A stretch of DNA of 18,129 bases from DATFPK01 sp035264885 (lineage in GTDB: Bacteria > Actinomycetota > Thermoleophilia > Solirubrobacterales > 70-9). Below are positions 1 through 5,070 of the stretch, piece after piece (the stretch's first letter is position 1; each line of letters begins with the position of its first letter). The notes beneath the pieces were generated by a model. The model was given only the letters and a program-made list of their open reading frames with translations. It had not been told where the DNA came from and made no database searches. A program made the position numbers and the translations under genes. The DNA lies in the NCBI GenBank assembly GCA_035264885.1, contig DATFPK010000148.1, positions 1 through 18,129 on the forward strand, given 5' to 3'.

Positions 1-407
1 TGGTCTGCGGCTCGCTCATCGGTCCGACCGGTCCGTCAGGGCCCGGGGGCCCCTCCGGCCCCTCCGGCGCAGAAGGCCCCGCCGGCCCCGCCGGCCCCTC
101 CGGCGCAGAGGGCCCCGCCGGCCCCCAAGGCCCCATCGGCCTCGCGGTGGCCCTAGCCGACACCCGGTTCCGGGGCAAGGCGAGGAGACCGACCCGGCTC
201 CGCTACGCCTCGACCGGCCCCGCTGCGGTGACCCTCGAAGTCCGTAAGCGAGCGAAGCGCGTCAAGAGGGTCAGCGGACAGGCACGGCCAGGAGCCAACC
301 GGATCACGGTGCCTCGCCTCGCCCCCGGTGCCTACAGGCTCGCGCTCACCGCGCGCAACGGATCACTGACTGCCACCGATCGGGCGCGCCTTACTGTCCG
401 CCGCTGA
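1..407 (+). CDS. Collagen-like (Gly-X-Y) secreted or surface protein, 3' part only
   Basis: The frame is open from base 3 to the TGA at 405-407; the start lies outside the window. The visible part opens with about 13 consecutive Gly-X-Y triplets (GPT, GPS, GPG, GPS, GPS, GAE, GPA and so on), the hallmark of a collagen-like triple helix, encoded at about 21-141. An Arg/Lys-rich, Thr/Val-alternating tail of about 90 residues follows, ending LTVRR, with a pattern like a small beta-sandwich. No LPXTG or C-terminal membrane helix is visible. Bacterial collagen-like proteins are usually exported and surface-exposed; here that is inferred, because the N-terminus with any signal peptide is missing. 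An internal GTG at 147 would start after the repeats and is unlikely to be the true start. Sure of the repeat class, unsure of the role. Confidence 0.75.
   Translation, partial: VCGSLIGPTGPSGPGGPSGPSGAEGPAGPAGPSGAEGPAGPQGPIGLAVALADTRFRGKARRPTRLRYASTGPAAVTLEVRKRAKRVKRVSGQARPGANRITVPRLAPGAYRLALTARNGSLTATDRARLTVRR
57..128 (+). repeat. 36-bp tandem duplication inside the collagen-like region
   Basis: Bases 57-92 and 93-128 are two copies of a 36-bp unit encoding GPSGAEGPAGPA and GPSGAEGPAGPQ. They differ only in the GAA/GAG codon and the final codon (GCC versus CAA). The identity at silent positions points to recent unit duplication by slippage or recombination, so repeat number may vary between strains. 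Confidence 0.75.
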
Positions 408-438
408 AGTCCGGCCCGCTTCCAGGAGGGCGGACTTC
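406..438. terminator. Hairpin between convergent genes
   Basis: GAAGTCCG (406-413) pairs with CGGACTTC (431-438), extended by CCC (415-417) with GGG (428-430) across a one-base bulge. It begins within the stop codon of the collagen-like gene and ends one base before the stop of the minus-strand cyclodeaminase gene. A bidirectional terminator is likely, although there is no T-run after it on the plus strand. Confidence 0.6.
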
Positions 439-1389
439 TCAGAGCTCGACGGTCGGCGCCTCGACCCGTCCGTCGCGCCAGGCGTCGATCACCGCCGAGA
501 CGATCCCCAGGTCCTGGATGGCCAGGCCGGTCGAGTCGAAGAGCGTCACTTCGCGCTCGTCACGCCGGCCCTCGGCGCGTCCCGTCAAGACGTCGCCGAT
601 CTCGGTGACGTCGAGGCGGCGGACACCGCCGGCGGCCACCGAGGACGACAGCTCGCCGCCGGCGCTCGCCTGCTCCCACTCGTCGCAGAAGAGGCGGCAG
701 TGGCGGATCGCCTCGGTCTCCAGCTCGCGCTTGCCATGGGAGTCGGCGCCCAGCACCGCCAGGTGCTGCCCCGGGCGGACGTCGGACTTGAAGACGACGG
801 CGCGGTCCCCCGGGGTGCAGGTGACGACGATCTCGCAGCCGACCGCCTCCTCGCGAGAGCCGGTGCGCCAGCCGAGCTCGGCGGCGAGGCCCTCGGCCAC
901 GTCCGGCCTGCTGTCGTGGCAGACGCCCGGTCCGAATCCGGCCGCCACCAGGCACCGCGCCGCCCAGGCGCCGTTGACCCCGCAGCCGATCAGCCCCACC
1001 TCGCGGGCGCCGGCTCGGGCGAGGGCCTGCGCGGACACGGCCGCCGCCGCGCCCGTCCGCAGCCAGGTGACGGAGCGGCAGTCGATCACCGCCAGCTCGG
1101 CGCCGGTGTCGGAGTCCGAGACCGCGATCACGCCCGTCACGACCGGCCTCCCCCGCTCCGGGTTGTGCGGGAAGGACGTGACCCACTTGACCAGGGCCAG
1201 CCCGTCGCCGCGGGCCGGCATCGCCCGGAAGTCGCCGGGCGGGCTGTCGAGGTAGACCTTCGGCGGCATCGTCCACTCGCGGCGCGAGTGGCGCTCGAAG
1301 GCGCCGCGGGTCCGGGCGATCGCCTCCTCGGCTGGAACCGCGGCGAGGACCGCCGCCTCGCCGATCACCGGGATCGACCGCTCGCTCAC
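439..1389 (-). CDS. Ornithine cyclodeaminase / mu-crystallin family NAD(P)-dependent enzyme
   Basis: A 316-residue protein of the ornithine cyclodeaminase/mu-crystallin superfamily, whose members include ornithine cyclodeaminase, alanine dehydrogenase and ketimine reductases. Seen: ALVKWVTSFPHNP (65-77, with the conserved active-site Lys68), WLRTGAAAAVSAQALAR (109-125), a Rossmann dinucleotide loop GLIGCGVNGAW (132-142), GADSHGKREL (214-223, whose Asp fits the catalytic Asp of this family), and the C-terminal signature LFDSTGLAIQDL (283-294). The GTG at 1389 is chosen because the next residues (SERSIPVIGEAAVLAAV) match the usual N-terminus and a TAGCTT hexamer lies 7 bases upstream. A longer frame to 1563 would add 58 basic residues unlike the family. 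It diverges from the gene at 1456. The exact substrate cannot be read from sequence; proline or ketimine metabolism is the broad expectation. Confidence 0.85.
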   Translation of the reverse strand: MSERSIPVIGEAAVLAAVPAEEAIARTRGAFERHSRREWTMPPKVYLDSPPGDFRAMPARGDGLALVKWVTSFPHNPERGRPVVTGVIAVSDSDTGAELAVIDCRSVTWLRTGAAAAVSAQALARAGAREVGLIGCGVNGAWAARCLVAAGFGPGVCHDSRPDVAEGLAAELGWRTGSREEAVGCEIVVTCTPGDRAVVFKSDVRPGQHLAVLGADSHGKRELETEAIRHCRLFCDEWEQASAGGELSSSVAAGGVRRLDVTEIGDVLTGRAEGRRDEREVTLFDSTGLAIQDLGIVSAVIDAWRDGRVEAPTVEL

Positions 1390-1395
1390 GGGCGC

Positions 1396-1436
1396 AAAGC
1401 TACGCGACGCCGCGTGCCAAAGCTGCGTGACGCCGC
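1396..1436. repeat. Two 18-bp direct repeats with 23-bp period in a divergent promoter region
   Basis: AAAGCTACGCGACGCCGC (1396-1413) and AAAGCTGCGTGACGCCGC (1419-1436) match at 16 of 18 positions. The 23-bp period is close to two helical turns, so a protein could bind both copies on the same face. They fill most of the 66-bp gap between the divergent genes at 1389 and 1456. A tandem operator is the leading reading; a chance local duplication is the alternative. Confidence 0.55.
1397..1402 (-). promoter_or_regulatory. -10 element (TAGCTT) of a probable leaderless promoter
   Basis: On the minus strand TAGCTT fits the actinobacterial TANNNT -10 consensus and is separated from the GTG at 1389 by 7 bases (1396-1390), so transcription would begin at or next to the start codon. 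No Shine-Dalgarno sequence is present. No clear -35 box is visible, which is common in GC-rich actinobacteria. The element sits inside the first of two direct repeats (1396-1413). Confidence 0.45.
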
Positions 1437-1443
1437 ATCCATT

Positions 1444-1449
1444 TACTCT
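1444..1449 (+). promoter_or_regulatory. -10 element (TACTCT) of a probable leaderless promoter
   Basis: TACTCT fits TANNNT and ends 6 bases before the GTG at 1456; no ribosome-binding site is visible between them. By analogy with leaderless actinobacterial genes the transcript would start at or very near the GTG. Confidence 0.4.
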
Positions 1450-1455
1450 GAGCGC

Positions 1456-1695
1456 GTGGCCACGAACGGCAAGCGGCGCCCCCCTCGCCCCCGGATCGAG
1501 CTCGCCGGCGGCGACGCCTCGCCTGAGGAAGCGGCGGCGATCGCGGCGGCGCTCCAGCGCCACCTGGCCGACACTGCGCCGGCACCCCGGCAGCCCGATG
1601 AGCCAAGCCCCTGGTTGCGGGCGGCCCTGCTCGAGGGCGTCAGCGCACGCCGAGCCCCGATCCCACCCGAGCCGGGCAGCGGCTTGCCGATCTGA
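1456..1695 (+). CDS. Small protein resembling acyl-CoA carboxylase epsilon subunit
   Basis: A 79-residue protein. The core GGDASPEEAAAIAAALQRHL (18-37) followed by SPWLRAALLEGVSARR (51-66) resembles actinobacterial AccE-type epsilon subunits, which have a (G)xxTPEELAAlxAxL helix and a Trp/Arg-rich tail and help join the carboxyltransferase and biotin carboxylase subunits. The frame continues upstream antisense to the cyclodeaminase gene, but the GTG at 1456 is preferred because it follows a TACTCT hexamer and all family-like sequence lies after it. The next gene starts 4 bases after its stop, so it probably heads the 1456-4114 transcription unit. No carboxyltransferase beta gene is adjacent; a biotin carboxylase/BCCP gene lies at 14169. 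The match is from short motifs, so the assignment is tentative. Confidence 0.5.
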   Translation: MATNGKRRPPRPRIELAGGDASPEEAAAIAAALQRHLADTAPAPRQPDEPSPWLRAALLEGVSARRAPIPPEPGSGLPI

Positions 1696-1699
1696 GGCG

Positions 1700-2578
1700 A
1701 TGGCCTCCTGCGCCTGGTGCGGCGCGGCGCTGGGGGACTCGGCCCCCCGCCTCGAGGGCAGGGTGATCTGCCTCTCCTGCGGCGCCGCGACAACGGACCC
1801 ATGGCCAGGCGCGGAGGAGCTGGCGGCCGCCTATGAGCGCTACCGGCCGGAGACCGGCCGCTTCTCGGGGCTTGGTGATGCCTTTCTGCGGCGCAGCAGG
1901 TCCCGGCTCGCCGCCCGGATCGAGGCGGTGGCACCGCCGGGACCGGTGCTCGACGTCGGCGCCGGGGACGGCACCCTCGTCCGTGCCTTGAAGCGGGGCG
2001 GCCGGGAGGCCGTCGGCCTCGAACGCGAGGGGGGAGGCCCGGAGGTCCGCCAAGGGTCGATCGAGGAGGTCGACGGCGCGTGGGCGGCGATCGTCTTCTG
2101 GCACTCGCTCGAGCACCTGCCCGAGCCCGGCGCCGCGATCGACCGGGCGGCCGACCTGCTCGAGCCGGGCGGGGTCCTGATGGTCGCCGTCCCGAACTCG
2201 GCCAGCCTCCAGGCACGAGCGTTCGGCGGGCGGTGGTTCCACCTCGACCACCCCCGCCACCTCGTCCACCTCTCGGCATCGGTCCTGACCGAGCGCCTCG
2301 AGCGGCTCGGCCTGCGGATCGCCAGGGTCAGCCACTGGCGTGGCGGCCAGGCGCTGTTCGGGTGGCTCCACGGCCTGGTCGGCTCCTTGTCAGGGACCGG
2401 CGACCTCTACGACGCGATCCGCCGGCCCGCGGCGCGCAGCGCCCCCCTGACCCCCCGGCGCCGCGCAGTCGCCCTCGCCGCGGGCGCCATCCTGTTCCCC
2501 GTTGCGGCCGTGGCAACCGTCGTTGAGATCGCGGCGCGGCGCGGTGGGACCGTCTACGTTGAGGCGCGCCGTGACTGA
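1700..2578 (+). CDS. Class I SAM-dependent methyltransferase with N-terminal zinc ribbon and C-terminal membrane segment
   Basis: A 292-residue protein. Residues 4-27 carry two CxxC pairs (CAWC at 4-7 and CLSC at 24-27), a small zinc ribbon. The methyltransferase core follows: motif I VLDVGAGDGTL (83-93), acidic VGLERE (105-110), IVFWHSLEHLPEPG (131-144) and LLEPGGVLMVAVPN (153-166), typical of the Methyltransf_11/23 group. The HLDHPRHLVHLS stretch (181-192) is common in sugar- or lipid-linked methyltransferases of polysaccharide clusters. A hydrophobic helix at about 255-278 could anchor it in the membrane. The start ATG at 1700 lies 5 bases after the upstream stop; upstream extension would destroy the zinc-ribbon N-terminus. 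It overlaps the downstream glycosyltransferase by 8 bases, implying coupled translation. Substrate unknown; an envelope glycan or isoprenoid-linked sugar is inferred. Confidence 0.8.
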   Translation: MASCAWCGAALGDSAPRLEGRVICLSCGAATTDPWPGAEELAAAYERYRPETGRFSGLGDAFLRRSRSRLAARIEAVAPPGPVLDVGAGDGTLVRALKRGGREAVGLEREGGGPEVRQGSIEEVDGAWAAIVFWHSLEHLPEPGAAIDRAADLLEPGGVLMVAVPNSASLQARAFGGRWFHLDHPRHLVHLSASVLTERLERLGLRIARVSHWRGGQALFGWLHGLVGSLSGTGDLYDAIRRPAARSAPLTPRRRAVALAAGAILFPVAAVATVVEIAARRGGTVYVEARRD

Positions 2579-3356
2579 GGGCAGTCCCAGCCGCCCGCCC
2601 GGGAGGGTGATCGTCGTGATGCCGGCGAGGAACGCCGCGAAGACCCTGGAGCAGACGTTCCGGGCCATCCCCGAGGACTGGGTGGACGAGGTGATCCTCG
2701 TCGACGACCACTCGACCGACGCCACCGTCGACCTGGCTCGGCGTCTGCCGCTTCACCTCGTGTGGCACCCCCATAACGCCGGCTACGGCGCGAATCAGAA
2801 GACCTGCTACCTCGAGGCGCTGCAACGTGACGCCGATGCCGTCGTGATGCTCCACCCCGACGGGCAGTACGAGCCGGAGCTGATCCCGCGGATGGTCGAG
2901 CCGATTCTCCGCGGCGAGGCCGACCTGGTCCTTGGCTCACGCCTGGCCGTACCCGGCGCGGCGATCGAGAACGGGATGCCGCGCTGGAAGTATCTGGTGA
3001 ACCGGGCACTGACCTCGGTCGAGAACCGGATCATGGGCACCCGCCTGAGCGAGGCCCACACCGGATACCGCGCCTTCTCGCGCCGGCTGCTGCTGACCGT
3101 CCCGTTCCTGCGCAACGCGTCGGACTTCAGCTTCGACACGGAGATGCTGATGCAGGCCGTCCATTTCGGGCTGCGGGTCGAGGAGGTGCCGGCCCGCGGC
3201 CGCTACTTCGAGGAGGCATCCTCGGTGGGCCTCGGCAGCGGGGTCGTCTACGGCGTCAAGACCCTCTGGGCCGGGGTACGCCTGATGCTCCACCGCGGCG
3301 GCGTGGTGCGCTCGAAGAAGTTCAGGGCACCCGCCGCGCGGGTCGACGACGAGTGA
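2571..3356 (+). CDS. Family 2 glycosyltransferase (dolichyl/undecaprenyl-phosphate sugar synthase-like)
   Basis: A 261-residue GT-A fold enzyme of family GT2. Seen: VIVVMPARNAAKTLEQTF (13-30), the nucleotide-binding VDEVILVDDHSTDAT (38-52), HNAGYGANQKTCYLEAL (68-84), the metal-binding LHPDGQYEPELI (94-105, with Asp97), and LVLGSRL (119-125). There are no C-terminal membrane helices, so it resembles the soluble DPM1/undecaprenyl-phosphate transferases that move a sugar from a nucleotide donor to a lipid phosphate or early glycan. The GTG at 2571 is chosen over an upstream in-frame ATG at 2502 because the conserved fold starts just after it and a GAGG sits 6 bases ahead (2561-2564). It overlaps both neighbours (8 bases upstream, GTGA downstream). 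Donor and acceptor are not determinable here. Confidence 0.85.
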   Translation: MTEGSPSRPPGRVIVVMPARNAAKTLEQTFRAIPEDWVDEVILVDDHSTDATVDLARRLPLHLVWHPHNAGYGANQKTCYLEALQRDADAVVMLHPDGQYEPELIPRMVEPILRGEADLVLGSRLAVPGAAIENGMPRWKYLVNRALTSVENRIMGTRLSEAHTGYRAFSRRLLLTVPFLRNASDFSFDTEMLMQAVHFGLRVEEVPARGRYFEEASSVGLGSGVVYGVKTLWAGVRLMLHRGGVVRSKKFRAPAARVDDE

Positions 3357-4114
3357 GGTCCGGCCGCGCCACCGGCGAGCGCGTCTTCACCTCCGAGGGC
3401 GGGTTCAACCCGACCTGGCAGCGTCACGTCGCGGCCTACGCCCTCGCCGAGCCGCACCTCCCGGCGGGCAGGATCGCGGACCTCGGCAGCGGTGTCGGGC
3501 ACTCCTACGACCTGCTGGCGGGGCGCGAGACGGTCGGCATCGACGTCGACCCCGAGGCGCTGGCGGGCCAGGAGCGCGAGACGGTGGTGGCCGACATGCG
3601 GCGGCTGCCGCTCGCCGACGACTCGTTCGACGGGGCGCTCGCGATCCACTCGGTCGAGCACGTGCCCGACCCGGAGCGGGCGGTCGCCGAGGCGGCGCGG
3701 ATCATCCGGCCGGGGGGCGTTGCTGTCCTCGTGACGCCGAACCGGCTGACCTTCGCTCGGCCCGACGAGATCATCGACCCCTACCACTACGTCGAGCTCG
3801 ACCCCGGTCAGGCCGAGCGACTGTGCCGGCCGTGGTTCGAGTCGGTCGAGGTGCGGGGCATCTTCGGATCCCCGCGCTACCTCGAGCTGGTCGCCGACCA
3901 GCGCGCCCGGCTGAATCGTCTGCTGCGGCTGGACCCAATGCGGCTCCGACGGCTGGTGCCTCGCCGGGGCCGCCAGCGCCTCTACGATCTTCTGCTCGCC
4001 CGAGCCCGCCGCGACCCGGACCCGCGTGCCGCGGTGATCCGCGTCGCGGATTTCGACCTGCGGGAGGAAGAGCTCGACGACTGCCTCGACGTGGTCGTCA
4101 TCTGCCGTCGCTAG
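3353..4114 (+). CDS. Class I SAM-dependent methyltransferase (Methyltransf_11 type)
   Basis: A 253-residue protein with a complete SAM-binding core: motif I IADLGSGVGHSYDLL (41-55), TVGIDVDPEAL (60-70) ending the second strand with ribose-binding Asp64/Asp66, VVADMRRLPLADDSFDGALAIH (78-99), VEHVPDPERAVAEAARII (101-118) and RPGGVAVLVTPN (119-130). An HYVELD segment (145-150) is typical of methyltransferases near glycosyltransferases. The GTG start sits in a GTGA four-base overlap with the stop of the glycosyltransferase, a strong sign of translational coupling in one operon. No membrane helix or signal is visible. It probably methylates a product of the upstream glycosyltransferase; this is context only. 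Confidence 0.82.
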   Translation: MRSGRATGERVFTSEGGFNPTWQRHVAAYALAEPHLPAGRIADLGSGVGHSYDLLAGRETVGIDVDPEALAGQERETVVADMRRLPLADDSFDGALAIHSVEHVPDPERAVAEAARIIRPGGVAVLVTPNRLTFARPDEIIDPYHYVELDPGQAERLCRPWFESVEVRGIFGSPRYLELVADQRARLNRLLRLDPMRLRRLVPRRGRQRLYDLLLARARRDPDPRAAVIRVADFDLREEELDDCLDVVVICRR

Positions 4115-4183
4115 ATCCCCGGCTTGCCCGCGGCGGGGCCGCGGTGAGAGGATGCACGGCGCCCCCGATCAAGGAGGAGAGGA

Positions 4184-4393
4184 ATGGCAGTGGTGAAGAT
4201 CATCGAGCTGGTGGGCAGCTCGAAGAGCTCGACCGACGACGCCGCCAAGCAGGCGCTGTCGCAGGCGCAGACCTCGCTGCGCAACATCCGGGCCGTGGAC
4301 ATCGTCTCGACCGGGATCCGCGGCGAGAACCTCGACGAGTACCGCGCCCATGTGCGGGTCGCCTTCCTGATCGAGGGCACTGAGGTGGATTAG
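4184..4393 (+). CDS. Dodecin family small flavin-binding protein
   Basis: A 69-residue protein with the dodecin layout: KIIELVGSSKSSTDDAAKQA (5-24), helix AQTSLRNIRAVDIVS (28-42), then EYRAHVRVAFLIEG (52-65). Dodecins form hollow 12-mers that bind and buffer flavins or, in some bacteria, other ligands. The Trp that stacks on flavin in archaeal and mycobacterial dodecins is absent; Ala37 lies at the aligned position and there is no Trp anywhere in the protein, so classical flavin stacking is doubtful. It has the best ribosome-binding site in the window (AAGGAGGAGAGG, 4171-4182) directly before the ATG, suggesting high expression. It is separated from the methyltransferase by 69 bases with no clear promoter. 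Its TAG stop is also the first base triplet of a long inverted repeat. Confidence 0.85.
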   Translation: MAVVKIIELVGSSKSSTDDAAKQALSQAQTSLRNIRAVDIVSTGIRGENLDEYRAHVRVAFLIEGTEVD

Positions 4394-4529
4394 AGCCTCG
4401 GCTGAAGGTCTCGGGGCCGCGGGTCCTGTCGCGGATTTGGAACCACCACCCCCTGCGCTACGGGCGTTGCTCGGGGGCGGTCCCCCAAATCCGCGTAACC
4501 CGCGGCCAGAGACGGTCCGTCAGGCTCTA
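4391..4529. repeat. 139-base nested inverted repeat bounded by TA; possible miniature mobile element or large hairpin
   Basis: Successive arms pair concentrically: TAGAGCCT (4391-4398) with AGGCTCTA (4522-4529); GTCTC (4408-4412) with GAGAC (4509-4513); GGCCGCGGGT (4415-4424) with ACCCGCGGCC (4498-4507); GCGGATTTGG (4431-4440) with CCAAATCCGC (4485-4494); and ACCACCCCC (4445-4453) with GGGGGCGGT (4473-4481) bar one mismatch. About 41 base pairs would form in one folded strand. It spans the whole dodecin-rhodanese gap apart from the last 11 bases, and its right end supplies the start of the rhodanese -10 hexamer. The outer ends are TA dinucleotides, as for Tc1/mariner/IS630-type miniature elements. 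A strong terminator or structured RNA are alternatives. Confidence 0.6.
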
Positions 4530-4533
4530 GATT
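4528..4533 (+). promoter_or_regulatory. -10 element (TAGATT) of a probable leaderless promoter for the rhodanese gene
   Basis: TAGATT fits TANNNT and is followed by exactly 7 bases (4534-4540) before the GTG at 4541, with no ribosome-binding site. The first two bases of the hexamer are the last TA of the 4391-4529 inverted repeat, so this element may have created or moved the promoter. Confidence 0.5.
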
Positions 4534-4540
4534 TTCCTCG

Positions 4541-4987
4541 GTGAACGACGAGCAGGATGAAAAGCGCGTGGGCGCCGGCGTCGAGGAGCGGAGCTCCGGA
4601 GGGTCAGAGGAGTTGGTGCCGGACATTCAGCCGCAGGAGCTGCAGGCGCTGATCATGTCCGAGGAGCCGGTGCAGGTGATCGACGTGCGGAGCGACCACG
4701 AGTGGGAGGCCGGACACGTGCCCGGCGCGACGCACGTGCGCCTCGACGTGTTGCCCGAACGGACCTCCGAGCTCGACGAGGACCGGGACCTGGTCTTCTA
4801 CTGTCGCGCCGGCAACCGCTCGGGGATGGCCGCCCAGGCCTTCCGCGAGGCCGGGTACCGGGCGCGGGTCCTCTCCGGGGGCATGCTCGCCTGGTCGGAG
4901 ACCGGCCTGGACATGGAGCCCGAAGGCGGGTACGTGGCCGAGTCGGGCGAGGCGGCGGCGGTGCTCGAGGCGCGCCGGCGCAACTAA
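4541..4987 (+). CDS. Single-domain rhodanese-like sulfurtransferase
   Basis: A 148-residue protein with one rhodanese domain from about 26 to 125: VIDVRSDHEWEAGHVPGATH (46-65), LVFYCRAGNRSGMAAQAF (84-101) with catalytic Cys88 in a CRAGNRS loop, and VLSGGMLAWSETGL (110-123). The Cys carries a persulfide in sulfur transfer. The loop has the length expected for a sulfurtransferase rather than a Cdc25-type phosphatase. The N-terminal 25 residues are charged and probably disordered; no signal peptide is present, so it is cytoplasmic. The GTG at 4541 follows a TAGATT hexamer by 7 bases, supporting that start. It lies directly upstream of sulfite reductase, consistent with a role in handling sulfane sulfur or in detoxifying sulfite or cyanide, although the acceptor is not shown by sequence. 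Confidence 0.88.
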   Translation: MNDEQDEKRVGAGVEERSSGGSEELVPDIQPQELQALIMSEEPVQVIDVRSDHEWEAGHVPGATHVRLDVLPERTSELDEDRDLVFYCRAGNRSGMAAQAFREAGYRARVLSGGMLAWSETGLDMEPEGGYVAESGEAAAVLEARRRN

Positions 4988-5012
4988 AACCCCAAATCCC
5001 AATCAGGTTTTG

Positions 5013-5018
5013 TACTAT
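5013..5018 (+). promoter_or_regulatory. Probable -10 element (TACTAT) of the sulfite reductase operon
   Basis: TACTAT lies in an AT-rich pocket (about 4985-5022) that contrasts with the surrounding GC-rich DNA. It would give a transcript start near 5025 and a leader of about 45 bases carrying AGGAGG at 5057-5062 ahead of the ATG at 5071. No -35 consensus is evident. Confidence 0.45.
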
Positions 5019-5070
5019 TGGGCCTCGCCGCGACCGCGGCGCCCCGATCCGCGAGCAGGAGGACACCGGC

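Noticed and set aside
1390..1563. 58-residue N-terminal extension of the cyclodeaminase
   Set aside because: It would be Arg-rich, antisense to the small epsilon-like gene, and would place the start beyond a well-positioned TAGCTT promoter hexamer.
2080..2526. Overlapping plus-strand frame of 148 residues within the first methyltransferase
   Set aside because: Arg/Pro-rich out-of-frame translation with no motif; the in-frame methyltransferase explains the sequence.
4702..5070. Upstream extension of the sulfite reductase frame, suggesting a fusion with rhodanese
   Set aside because: The extension reads the rhodanese gene in another frame and passes the stop region; the ATG at 5071 has AGGAGG and the normal family N-terminus.
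5019..5070. Sulfur-related riboswitch or attenuator in the sulfite reductase leader
   Set aside because: Only about 45 bases with simple GC pairing; no S-box or other known aptamer core can be recognised.
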